Positions 15,779-29,128 of a stretch of DNA of 64,000 bases are shown here, in pieces. A program made the translations under genes and the position numbers. The DNA is from Baylisascaris procyonis (lineage: Eukaryota > Nematoda > Chromadorea > Rhabditida > Ascarididae), in contig JAZARR010000197.1 in the NCBI GenBank assembly GCA_037389465.1, positions 7,025,001 to 7,089,000 of the forward strand, given 5' to 3'. How positions within the stretch are numbered: the stretch's first letter is position 1; every line of letters starts with the position of its first letter. The notes under the pieces were generated by a model that saw nothing but the letters and a program-made list of their open reading frames with translations, did not search any database and had not been told where the DNA came from.

Positions 15779-16080
15779 CTGAATGTGTGCCTCGATGCGA
15801 GCTGCTAGCCGATTGATGTGAGAGCGACGCGAACGATCAATCATCACAATGTATGTGTGCTGCTTGCTCGAAATGTGTGCCGCACACTGCTAGTAGAGTC
15901 TAGCTAGCTAACCGAATGTGCCTCATCATTGCTACGAGCGTTGTTTAGCTTAGGCCTAGGCTTGGTGCCTTGTTCGTCTAGGCTACATTATAGTGGGCCT
16001 AGCAGTTCCATGTGGACAACGCTTGCGCTATTATCATTGTGCGCACCGAACCAACTCAACTCTCGTTTCCTCAAAATCGA
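15779..16080. promoter_or_regulatory. Locally GC-richer block, possible promoter or untranslated exon
   Basis: This block stands out from its AT-rich surroundings, with CpG-containing runs (GAGAGCGACGCGAACGATC), repeated GAATGTG(T)GCC motifs and a CTAGGC-rich stretch near 15950-15990. No ORF has recognisable homology. Confidence 0.25.
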
Positions 16081-19000
16081 ATCGACATTGCTTCATCTCC
16101 GATTTGCATGAATGAATTTCCGCTGTATTATTGGTTAAATTTTCGCTATTTATCATATGCAGATCGCCAACGATCCGTTTATTTAGTCGTTTCCCTCAAT
16201 TATGCATGCTGCATAATTTTTTGGTTATTTCGTCTGTTGCAACCCCCACCTCTTCGAAGTAATTGAATTGAGAACAATTACCTACATAGAGGCAATCATA
16301 GAGACTAATGAGCAAAGCTAGCTGCATGAAGTGGAACTTGACTAGTAGAATCGGATCGACATATTCATTTGCGTCCGCTGGTTTATTCAACGTAGATGAT
16401 AAATGGTCAACTGCTAAAATTACACTTACCATGTGATTTGACCGCTGGCTAATTGATGGTCAAGAGTTTATGGTTGATAAAGTATCGTTCTTAATACACC
16501 GAATTTGCCAAACTGGTCAATTAACATCACCTAATCAACGGATAAAAAATTCTGGGAATTTATATTACGATCGGTTCAATGAAACATTTCTATTAGATAA
16601 ATTTGTAAATTCATACGAATCTATATGTTGAATATTGAAGAGCAAATTATATAAAGAGCCATTTTAAAGAAGAAAAAATGAGTCGAAATCTATAGAATTG
16701 ATTTTTTTTCGAGGCGCCCTTCGAAGAATTTGTCCAAAAAAATACTGTATCGCGATCTTAAATTTAAAAAAATAAGAGGAAGATAAGATTCTAATGAATT
16801 TTTTGTTCAACTGTAACGCGAATTCTATGGGTTTTGAATCGTTTATTTCGTATTTGGAATAATGCTTTCGTCAACGTTTATGAATTTGTTTTCCTTAACT
16901 ATGTATGCTAATTTATTTCTAGTGGAATTTTTAGTAATTCCTTAGTAAATTTTTTTATAATACCATAAAACGTTCTTCAAGTATAAGATTGTTCGATGAA
17001 TTCAATTAGTTCGTTGTTGCTTAAGAATCATCCACAAATAGCTTATGGTGCTATCTAATACAGTTTTTTTTTTTGCTGTGGGAAATTAAGCCTGATCTTC
17101 TAACTGTTTATTTCTGATGAATAAAGAAAACAGCGATCACTGGCATCTAGCATTTAGATTTGTAATCACTAACTAGATCGATATTTCATAATAAACGCAT
17201 CTAAACTGGGGAAATCGGCGATTTTTTTGTAATTCACTCGATTTAAGTACTCCAAAAAATCTTATAGAATTAAAGTTGACGTTAATTTTTGTAGAAAAAA
17301 AAATTTTTTTTTTTTTATTTCGAAGTGTCGAATTTTTTGTGATTAATAATTATACGACTGTATCCATGGCAATATTTCAGTTTACTTTCACCATTTCACT
17401 AATAGGTCACTGTCGGAGTCCTCCCTCAGCTTCATATATTACTGGCACTTTGAACTAATTCGATAAAATTTTTCCGCGATAAAATTCGAATCGAATCGTT
17501 CAGTGTATTTTATCTATAGATTACTGAATATCAGTAGCATAAAACGCAATCCACGGATATAAGAATGCAATTTAGGGGAATGTTTCGATAAAATATACAA
17601 AATACATGTAATTAAGAAAGCGAACTTTATTAGCGGTTGGTGAAAAAAAAAACTAATAAAATGTAAAAAAGTAATTTGTAAAAAGTAACAAAAAAGTACT
17701 TCGCAATGTTGCGCTCCCACCTTTAGTACACCTTGCTATCACCTTGCGTTTTAATGATGTCTGTCTAACTACTCACTAAATCCCTACTTGAAGCTCTCTT
17801 TTTTTCATGCGTTTGTTTTCACTTTTCTCTGAAGACAGTATTGATGCAGATTTCCGCTTTTTTTTTGATCGTTTAGATCATGCATTCGCCTTTTTGTTTT
17901 TCATCTTTCATGCTATTTTGAAGAATTCATAATTTGTAAAGTCATCTACCTTTGCCCATTTATGTGGGCATTGAAAACGTTTACGAGTAATCAAATTTTC
18001 CCAAATCATGGATGTCCTTAATAACAAAGTTTTTTTGGTCGATATGCTTTTTCCTTTTCATGGCGATTCACTAATTAGTGAAAGGAATCAAATTTCTCAC
18101 AGTGCACAATCATCAAAAAAAAAAAAAAAAGAAGAAAAATTCACCTATTAGTAATCGACAGCTTTAAGGCGATTTTTTTCGCAGCTTTTTCGCAACTTTG
18201 TTTTTTTTTTTTTTGCAACCTTCCTATGTGTTTCCCAAACGCTTCCTGAACGAATAACTACCTGATATCAGTACCAAGTTTCTCTTGCTTTACATACACA
18301 TTTGCCCACAATTTTTGAGCAATTTGATCTGTGCCATATTTGGACATCTACCTTTGAATACCGTACCTGTTCATCACCGTTTTTGGTGGGTCTGCCACCA
18401 TGCGTAGCTCTTTCAGAAATGTTCTTATTGTGTACCATTGTTGGTCATTTTTACTTACACTAAGTAGGCTATTTAAGTTCATTCCGGATATATTAGTGAT
18501 CACCGATAAACGCAATGTGATATTTCATTATCAGGTATTTTAGTTCGTTGAATTAAATATCCCACCTTAAGGGGAATGCTTATACCATGTGTTCATGTTT
18601 TATCTAGGATCTAGGGGTGGCACTAGCCTTCTCCGTTGCCTTATAGAGTTTTGGGAAGAAGTCTTGATGCTTGAACGCGGCTGGTTTCTTATAATGAATT
18701 CTGAAATTACCATATGAGTTTTGTAATATATATCATGTCAATTCTGAAATTACCACATAAGTGATGTGCAGTTGTCATATTGACATCTCTAAGAGTCGAT
18801 CCGTGACTCTCACTTAATAGCGCATCTTCCTAAAGAACGCTTTATTCCGTAGTAATCACTACTGATTTTAAAAGCATGTCTTGATATGTTTGCAATCGAA
18901 AAGATAGCTGCAGCAAAGGAATTCACTGAGGTCCTACTTGAGGTGCATCCTTAGGAAGGACGTCATTTTAAAATGTGCATTGATCGTTCGGTCACATTCA

Positions 19001-22000
19001 TCACACTTTAAGATGTCGAACTAAATGTTCATCCAAAGAGCACATATATTTGTTTCCTCATTCGCATCAAAGATAGAACTTTTAATTCAAAGAATTTTTC
19101 TTAATGGATTTGCACATCGCATATCCAAAAGAAATACAGTCTCCAATAAATGAAAAAAAAAAAACTTTTTTTGTTACCTACCATAATTCGAAAGTTTAAG
19201 TTTATATTATGTTAAAAAGATTGACCTTTCTATTAAATAAAATAAAATTGTTTGCTGAGCTCATAATGTTTATAATCTATCAAAGAGTTTTAATTCACTA
19301 TTTTATGCGCATTGTTCACTAATATAATGACAAACTAAAGATTAAATGTTACAAAGATTTGTTATTGAATGGCGTTTTTTCAATAACTAATAGCACATTT
19401 GTTCTTTTTGCCGCATTCATTCTCTTCTTTTTATGATAATGAATCTCAGAGAAAAAAAAAACGTCTGTGAAAGATCATTGCTGTTTGAATCTTATAAGTG
19501 TAGTTTTTTGCTTTTTTATTGTCGATCAAATTTATCAATTTATAAGAGAAAATTATCGGAATGTAGAATTTCTACCCAGATAACAGCCAAATTAAACTAA
19601 TAAGGTTCGAATTATATTGGTGAAATATCAACGCTAAATTATAAAAAACATCTGAGAATTTTTATAATAGGTGAGGCCGAATACAATTTCGTTTTGAATC
19701 GGTGATCGACATTGTAAAAAAAAAGCAAAATTCTGAAACGACAAAAACCGATACCAGAGCAATTTGCTGACTAAGGTGTCAAAGATGCGCAATTATATTT
19801 TATTCCTCTCTATGATACTCACTGAATGAGATTTATTGTGGTTGATCTAATGGTACCCCAGTCACTTATTTCCGGTATGGAATGAAGAAAATTTTTCCGG
19901 ATGAATAAGAGTGAGGGATTAAAAGGTACTCTCCTAGGGACGTCCGTTTAAAATTAGCCTCATTTTGGCTATCACCGTTTCTAGACATCAATTTTATTCG
20001 CTTAATAAAAAAGAAAATATGAAATTATGCATGTGCAAAAATTTTTAGACTATTTTTTTCGGTGGAAACGGAAAAGGAAGAAAAACTGAAAAAAAACTCA
20101 TTTTTCATTCCAAATAAACATGTTTCATTTTACGGGAAAACACAGATGTGCACAACACATTGCTAAGCGTCAATTGTAATGCTGATCAAATGTATGCGCT
20201 GCTCTAAAGTTTTAAATTCATATATAGAAATTTGAACTTACATCTAGTCATAGGTAAACAAATTTGGCAGAGATGTTAAAATTAAACTTATTTTCCAACT
20301 TTATTAAAGCTAAACAAAAATCAACAAGCAATTGCGCATATTATAGTAAATGCGTGAAGGTATTTTAGAATAAGGTTTATTAATGCTGAATTCCATGCCT
20401 CTAGGTTGTAATATTATTATTTTTGCTTAACAACTGATAAAGTGATGGAAATGAGAAAGCTGAATTTTCGTTAAATAAACTTTCTCTAGCTTGACTATAG
20501 AATGTGCAAAATTTTAGCTTCCAGATCACAATTTTTTTTTACTAGCTAATGAAGTAATGAGACCTGAAAGGATTGATTTGTTGGTGGAATTGTTTTAGGT
20601 CGATGCCTAAAAACACCCAGTACTTTGCCACTATGGAGGTTGTGAATTTTAGTTTACTGACTGATATAATGTTATAATTTATCTACTGATAAGGTAATCA
20701 GCTGAACTTATTCATGCGGAGTTCTTTCGTTAGATTGCATGATACAACTCAAGATCATATTCATCAAATTGCATCCCTCTTGTTTCCCTTCTCAATGTTA
20801 TGAAAAGCTTCAGACAGACACATACATACAGAGAAACAGACAGACATATCGAGAGCACAGTTCGTTCTGTTTAATGATGTAGAAATGCACCAAACATAAT
20901 GATACATTATCGTAGTCATTAGGAACGTATATGAAGCTATAGGCATAAATGCTGTATGAAGCATTCACTATTTAGAAAGGGCTATGTTGGAAAAAAATTT
21001 GAGTTATAAATTAATATTGACTATTTAGTGAATGAAATGAATTTCTTCATAAATTAACGAAAATCAATGCAACAATATTTAACGTTCTGATAGGTATAAA
21101 GAGTGGGAGCATTTAAAATAAATTAATTTTAATTAATTTAATTAATTTAATTTAATTTATTGAAACAAATTCGAGTGTTTAAATTTGAAAAAATAACCTG
21201 TGAAATATGTTTTTGTGCTCCATTCTTATGTTAGATATACCTCAAATTTAATATTGATTAGTTGCATTTCGTTTACGATGAAGCTGAAAATATCGCCTAT
21301 CGATTAAAGCGAAATTGAAAATGCTTGTGACGGCGCGAAAAACTGCTTGAAAAGCTTAGGTAAATGCGCATAAGCTTAGCTGACATGATGATTTTTTTTT
21401 CTTTTTTTGTCCTCTGCACCTATGAAAATCACCATTGCAATATACAATCATCATTCAATTGTCCATTATACCAATTCAGTTGTCTATTATATCAATTGTC
21501 ATTTCTATTATACCTGTGCCATCTTGATTAGGTATTCAATATGTACAAACTAGCATTCTTTCGATGTTTGTAATTATGAGATGAGAACGGCGAACATTAG
21601 TGATATTCGCGAGTTGGGATTGTACCGCTACGGTCGGTACATCGTTAAATTTTTGATCATCAAATATCACTTGTCTTAGCGTTTGTTACTCCTGTTCAAG
21701 AGCGTAATTTTGAGCTGTCAATTTTCCACAATCCACTAGGTGAATTAAGCGGATAGGAAATACAAATCCGCACATCGGAACGTAGAGGTTTCATGGGGGG
21801 GAGGGGAGAGGAACGGTAGGGGAAGGGCTAGCAGGGAATGAAGAAGAAAAGGGAGGAGTGAACAATTCTTGAGACGAGCATATCTTGGTGGAAGGGAGAC
21901 GGATCATAAGAAAATAAGAGTAGACTGGAGCGTCTCATTGTAAACTCCAACTGAACATTCAATTATTTGAAATTTAAGGGAAAATCGTTTTTGCGCTTTA

Positions 22001-22775
22001 TGTCCACTGCAATAGCCTAAAAATTGTCACCACTATCCTATTGTGATGTAGTAGAGATTGCGTTTTACTACTTTTGCTTTCTATGAAGAGGAATTTCCTT
22101 CTTTAGCCTGGAAGGCAGGGTGGGTGGTCTTTATGGACTGGATATCATAAGCAATGGAGGAGAAAGGGGTATGGAGACTAGTTGCAAAAAATGTTTAAGA
22201 TCTCTGAATATTAGAAGAAGAGATATTCATATCTAAATTAAAAACGCTGAATTATTGATCTTCTATAAAAAATGTATAAAAGTAAGTCATATCAGATGTT
22301 GCATAATACTTCCATTCTAGCGTCTAGTTGGCATCAGTGAAGAAAGAAAACGCCTCTCCTCCCTCTCCTCCTCTAATCCACTCCCTCTACCTGTGCAGCA
22401 TCATTTCAAACGCATGGGCAGGTTGTCAGCTTGCGAACGTCATTACAAAACTGTTCTTTGCTTCACTGGGATGTGATAAACGTTTGCAGATATTTGTGCA
22501 ATATGGCAATATGTACAAACCCTCCTTCCATCCTTGTTCCCACGTCATGAAAAAACATAAAGATCTTGGAAGGAAGATATACCTTCTTAGCAATGCTCCT
22601 GCAAAAGCATTTGCTAATAAAGAATAAGACATTTCTAATGGCGTATTTGAATAGGCTATTAGGTTCATCACATCAATCAAAAATGACATAAGGTTATCGA
22701 AAGGTGTTTAGTGTGTCGGTTGAGGGCACTAACAGATTATCACATCATCGAAACGCTTAAAAACTGTCGTTCTCA

Positions 22776-22906
<131 letters not shown>

Positions 22907-23924
22907 TGAATCAAAAAGTCTATTGCATTCGAGCTATTTCAATTCAATTTTCAGTTGAACTCTTGAAAGCATTCAAACCTCCGTCTAATATGATAAACAC
23001 ATTTAAGATTGAGCAAGTGCTGTGTTCCACGACGTGACGTGCTACTAACAGCATATTTATTTATATCTAGCCGTAGGTCATTGATATGACACGTTAAAAA
23101 GATGCAATGACTAGTGTTGCTGTTTAATGGAAAATTGAAGTTTTCTGAACGAAATTGGGAATCCGGGAAGTTACGGTATCCCGGGAAATCCCGGGAAGTT
23201 GGGAGGTCACCGAAAATTACAAACTTTGGAGTCAGGGGTTAACGAAAATCGCGAATTCCTTGATTCCGAAGAACTCTTGGAAATGTTTTATAGGAGACTA
23301 AAACAGTTTACTTGTGCTCTTGGCATTTGCAACTCAGGCAGTGGGGACCCTCCAACGTGATTCGGAGCCTCCCGAAAATCGAAAGATCCTCGCAATAGCG
23401 AGACTTTGAATGAGACAGGAATCTTTTGTGAATTAAATAATTTTTTGAATTTTTTGAATTAAATTCTGAGTTAAATAAATGAAACGAATTTTAGAATCAA
23501 AATGAATAATCGACTAAAATTTCTGAATCCACAACTGAAATTTTCTCATAGCTAACACCAGAAGTAACGATACATTCGTGCTAACCGTAACATTTGCCAG
23601 TGATAGTCTAGTGCTACGCTCTCGTGTGTCTGAATTGTTATTCATTGCGTCGCACAGTTGTGAATGTTTTTTTTTATGCGCTGGATATAACTATTGTTTA
23701 CAATAAAGAATTGTGTATTATATAATAACGTTAAAAAAACTTCTCAGAGATGATTACATATATGTCACTTTGCTATGTTTTTGCCAGCAAATAATATGAG
23801 AAACAAAAATTATGCAGATTTTTTCGCTACTTTACCATAGGTCTTTCTACCTTTGATAGATCCATCAATTTGAAAATTCATATGAAAAATGCCGTTGTTG
23901 AGCTCACAGATAGATCTCAATGCT

Positions 23925-24023
23925 AAATCACAGGTAAATTAAAGGTAAATTACAGGTAAATTAAAGGTAAATCACAGGTAAATTAAAGATAAATCACAGG
24001 TAAATTATAGGTAAATCACAGGT
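23925..24023 (+). repeat. 11-bp tandem array of donor-like units
   Basis: Nine units of AAATNANAGGT alternate mainly between AAATCACAGGT and AAATTAAAGGT. Eight of the nine unit junctions read AGGTAAA, a splice-donor consensus; the sixth unit reads AGATAAA. The array abuts a copy of the dispersed repeat at about 24024-24118. Confidence 0.95.
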
Positions 24024-24118
24024 AAAGTTTCACAGCTATAACTTTGAGGTTCCTAATTGAAAATATTAGAGAGATAGACAGGCCTCACACATACAAACGC
24101 ATAAATGCAACATTGCCA
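24024..24118 (-). repeat. Dispersed GTCTGTCTG repeat, copy beside the 11-bp array
   Basis: The minus strand reads ATGCGTTTGTATGTGTGAGG, CCTGTCTATC and then AGGAACCTCAAAGTTATAGC with TGTGAAACTT. The 11-bp array starts where the family 3' end should be. Confidence 0.55.
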
Positions 24119-24285
24119 TAGTTTTTTTATGTTTATTAATATAAATTAATAAACATAAATAAAAACCAACTTTGTTACTTTTTTTCACTTATAACGAACA
24201 GTTGTTGCGTTGAAATTCTTCAGTGTCTCAGGCGTACTTATCAATATCTCACTCGTTTATGAGTGCATCATCCTCTTGCTTGCAG

Positions 24286-24400
24286 GTGATTTCGAATGGA
24301 CTAAATGGCTTAGTCATAGGAAAGGCGATTGATATACGACATTCCAGGCATTCGTCAGCGTGGATTTGCCTATTGGATTACGAAACGACACTTTACAATC
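24286..24400 (+). other. Unrecognised exon-like block
   Basis: It is bounded by CTTGCTTGCAG and C|GTAAAT and open for 38 codons (ISNGLNGLVIGKAIDI near the start). No partner exon or family is recognised. Confidence 0.18.
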
Positions 24401-26454
24401 GTAAATATCAAATCTCAAGATTTGAAGCTCTTATTCACTCTGACGTACTCATTTCAAAGAAAATCACTCGCTATTCACTATTTAGTAAATTCTCTTCATT
24501 GATCATATGTATTCATATCTACGCAAAAAAAGGAACTTACATATTGTATAAATATGTGGAATCACTAAAAAAAAATTGATCGATTTCACTTCTTCCTGTT
24601 AAAAGTTTGAAAATATTTTCGAGTCTACAATCATGCGATTCGAAGTTTACAAGGCGCCGAATGTAAAGATTCGTTACGATGAATCGAAGGATTATTGAAT
24701 TATTGAATAATTGACAAATGAGGATTGACCCTTATTCGTCAATTTATAAATTCTCGTTATTTGCAACAAATACGAGAAACAAGAAGATTGATTATTTTCT
24801 CGATTCGAAGTGAAGTTGATTTCAATCGCTTTTGAATGCGTGCGGTGCTCGAAATATTTGCATAATTTCCAGAAGACACTATTTACGTGCTTCAACGGAA
24901 ATTCTCTAACGGCTTCGCTGCTCGCTCTGCATATATTCAGACGTTTTCAAGGTTTGTATAAGATTTATCGAATATTTTCGAAAGTCCTCTAGAAACTATG
25001 AATTAATAATCAAAACTCAACTTTAATAGACAATTAGCTGAAATAATCTATGAGAGTGTCAAATTTTCTAAGGTGCACTCAAAGCTGAATTCTTGATATC
25101 TTCATGCAAAAAGAAATCCGAACGAAAGAATCTGCAAAGGAGAGCAAGAACACAAGTTATCGAGCTAATGAAGTTCACAGTTTTGTAAAAGTAACCGAAA
25201 ATAGTGACAAATAAATTGGGTGAGCTGAAAAAACATGACGCAGTTTTGATGTGTTTGTTGCAAATTTTTGCAACAGTTTAGTAGGACAGGTATATTTGGT
25301 ATGTCCGAACCATAGATGTGCGGTCAGGTGTGCGGGATCGGAGGGGGGGGGGTAATATTTAAAGAGGTCTAAGGACGTATGGTAGCAAAATATGTCAGAA
25401 GTAGTCTCAATGTAGAAACGTGTTAAAAATTAATTGTTACTCCATTTTACGAGGCTAATCGGTGTTAGCAAACTTTGGTCCATAGAAAAGCAAATTGTGG
25501 ATCGTGCCTAGGCATTTAAATGCCAAGAATCTGGATGCATTTCCCAGCAAGTTTCTTTGATACCTTTTACCGATTGGATTCCAGAATTTCGGAAAGAGAT
25601 CTGTAGGTATTAAAATTATTGAGTGTATATGAACATTATTTTGAAGATTTCGCTTTTTGTTGCTTATTTGTGAAACTGGCTGGTCGAATGACTGCAGTGA
25701 GAAGACACATCTCGTACCGACCGATGTGGCATACTTATCCAGTTATAAAGTTGGAGCTATGAAATTTGTTATATATTTCCTCCACCTCAGGATGATCCGA
25801 GATCAATTTCCAAGCTAGAGCCGAGAATATCTTGCAACCAGTCAGTCGGTTGGAAAAGGCGAACATTTTTTCGCGGGAATTTGTTAGAATTATTTATGCA
25901 AAACGTCTGATGCACTGAAGTTTTTAAAATATTTTAAATGATTTGAGCAATTTTGGCAATGTTATTTGGCCGACCAACCACCTGTCTCTCGTGAACGTTA
26001 TTGGGGCGGTTCGCCATTATAAATTTTCAGATCTCAATCGTTGAAGTGATTTTGAACTTCTGCATCAGTATATCAACTCCCCGTGGAGTTATGTTTACTC
26101 GAGAACTTGTCAAGTGCCAGCCGGCATAAGTGGAGAGATTTGACCGAGAAGCTGACACGACAGAATTTTGAAAACCCACTCATCAGCCTAACAGCCTTAT
26201 AGATTACTAATAATAGTAAAATTAACCTGAAATTGAATTTTTATACTTCGACTGTTCGACCGCTCGAATCCCGATCGGTGCAATACGCGAATGGACCAGT
26301 TGCAAATGCATGCCAATTTTTAAACACTGTTTAGCTCATTTGTCGGTTGATCGGTCGGTTAAGAAGTTGCGCTTATGAGATTTTCTTACAACACGCATCT
26401 CAACCATTAAATTTTGTAGGTCTGCCTCTAATCGCTCTTAGAAATAAAGGTAGA

Positions 26455-26478
26455 CATATATATATATATATATATATA
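26455..26478. repeat. Short (AT)n microsatellite
   Basis: A run of about 12 AT units lies in unassigned intergenic sequence. Confidence 0.9.
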
Positions 26479-29045
26479 CAAATATTATGCATAAATATAA
26501 GTGCACCCTCATGAAGTAGGAAAAAAGTAATTGTTTTTTGAGATATTTTGAACAACTGTTTAATAGGAAATAGTAAATGAAATACATAACTAATATGAGA
26601 AAATACGAGAGGCATATTCGTAGAGATATCGCATTTAACTATCAGAACTCATCAAGTAATTTCTTTGTTAATAGAACCTCAAGTTTAATACAGCCAAAAG
26701 ACCGTACATGCATCGTAATTAAATGTGTTTTTAACCTTGCTAACATTGGTTAAATAACCATATAATTGAATCAACTATCATAACTTTATTATCCTAATTG
26801 CTACCAGTATATATTTGTTCCATTTTTTGCTGGTAAAGTTTTTCCAGCGCAGACTATTAGTCAGTTTTTTTTCAAAATTTTCATCATTTTCACAAAAAAA
26901 AACAAAGTTTAGAATCCACTATTCATTGCTCTCATCGAATGAAGCTACATTTGCACGTTTGCTGATAACGTAAATCAGTCCATGATGCTGACTTCAACCA
27001 TCCATGAAGTCTGCTGTCTTGTGTTTTTTGCTGGAAATTACTTTAACGGTTTTTTCCCACTATGAAATAGATTACTCAGATCGTAAGAATGAAGCTTTAA
27101 CGTTCACATAGTTACTTAACTTCAATATGTTCTAGCCATTCGTTTTCTTTGAACACAAACGTTGAAGGATTCGTACTTCCTGTTCTTTCGCTTCTTCCTT
27201 CATCGATGGATCGTTTCCTCTCATTCCTCTACCATTCACTTCCGCTCACTTTACTATCATTCCTTATAAAAGTAATAAAAGAACTAAACTGCTTTTTATG
27301 TTTGAAGGATATAATTGATGACAAAAGTGAATATGCATCAATGCATTTCAAAGAGGCTAATATAAATATTGCACTATGAACAAATTTCTATATTCAGTGC
27401 AATTAAGCTCATTCGCTTTGCCATACAATCCATCCATTACTTATTTGACCAAATTGCGGCTTCACATCCGCAGTGATAAACAAGTAGATCTCCTTGAATA
27501 GAATAAGATTTAAACTCTCTATCTTTCACAATTACTTAGGAAGGAGTGTTTTATTTTTTATTTTTTTAATCTGTTCTATAGAGTCTTCTGTTTTTCCATA
27601 CTGCAGGGTGGTTAGGGCATTAGTTTATTGCACAAGCTCTTCTATATGTGTTTTTCCGTGGGGCGTGGAGGGGAGAAGCGAACCTTCTATAGCCGATGAC
27701 GTTCACAATGATCTGTTATTTAGGGAAATACATCATAACTGTAAGTGAACTGTACTCTTTAACAGGTCGGATACGATGAAATAAAATGCACTTGAAGTAA
27801 GCAATTGTAAAGCTTGATAATCCCCTAAGGTAAAACATATGAGTTGTCAGTTCATCGTTATGACGCCTTAGTTCCGATTAATTTTATTATTAAAGAATTT
27901 TGACAATTTTTTGCTTTAAAGTCTCCTTCTCTAAACATCTGCCGTATTATCTGCTGATGGCGAAGTGCAAGGCAAGGAAACAATTTTGTAAACGAACTGG
28001 TAAGATGCCTTAATGAGCAAAGTGTTTTTTTTATAACAGAAAGGGGAATAAATCGAAATACTTTAGATTTTTATATGGTTTTTTTTTTATTCAACGGAAA
28101 AACATTTTTTCATCTTTAAGTAGCGTTTGAATTCCTAAAATCGCTAAGGAGCTTTCTACTCATTGCAAACTGTTTAGGCGGTATTAAAAACGGGAAATAT
28201 TTGATAGTGCTGAAAATAACGCTATAAGAAATAATAGGTTTGTAAGAAAATGAAAGTTTAATAAGCAATAAAAGAATTATTCTAAAATAAATAAATCATA
28301 GTATTTTTTTTTAAATTGCCTTAAAATTTACTTCCTACTCTCTATTAGATGTTTGTTTTGCATACATTAGAGTGATGATTATCAATGATAACGAAAAGAA
28401 AAAAGTTTTTCTTTTATTTTCAACAGTTTTTGCGCTTTGAATTTCTTTTTCATCTACCAAATTCGCGAAAATTTGAATATTTAGAAGATATAAAGGATAT
28501 ATTGGGAAAGGTGTGGTAAGCGAATAATCTCAAAACAGGTGACTATTGCACTATACAAATACAGCAAGTTGTACATTATGGAACATCTATGCATTGTGCA
28601 AACAGTCATTTCTGCCGATAAAATACGAAAAAGAACTGTTGTTTCTTTAATGTTTCATTGGAAGTTACTATCGCAGTCTATAGAATTTCAATATTCAAGC
28701 CCCTTGCCTACCGATTTAATTGCCCTCCTTTCCCCGCAAGGTTAATTAGTCTCTAATTAAGATAATGAAAATCCACTCGTCGGATCAAGAAAAAGATTTT
28801 ATTAGATCACTGATAAATTTATCCCTATCAGTGCTAAAGATTCGTTGATGATCAAATATTATTTTATTGATTTTAATGTGATTCTTTCAATCATTTAAGC
28901 GATTTATTTACATTTTATTCATATTCCATTTCGTATAATGAATGTTAGTGTTTGAATGAACTTATTATATTGTTATCCAATTCTCTTAAATTATGAATGC
29001 TGCAAATTCGACAAATTGTTTTTATTTGCTCAATATTGCATTAGG

Positions 29046-29128
29046 TCTCTCTCTTTCTCCCTTTCTCTCCCTCCCCCTCTCTTTTTCTCTGTCCCTCCCC
29101 TCTCTCTCCCTCGCCCTCTCTCTCCATC
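29046..29128 (+). repeat. Polypyrimidine tract
   Basis: A C/T-only run with CTCTCTCCC units. Similar tracts occur at about 33160-33260 (rpy-1 intron 1) and 59893-59944 (chdh intron 3). Confidence 0.9.

Noticed and set aside
20810..20870. Possible further copy of the GTCTGTCTG dispersed repeat on the minus strand
   Set aside because: Only the tetranucleotide-like part matches. The downstream GAGGAATC and GTTGCGAAATTT blocks are not recognisable.
22328..22689. Overlapping ORFs on both strands (99 and 87 codons)
   Set aside because: Both frames are open, with no splice context and no family resemblance. Either could be chance, so neither is annotated as a gene.
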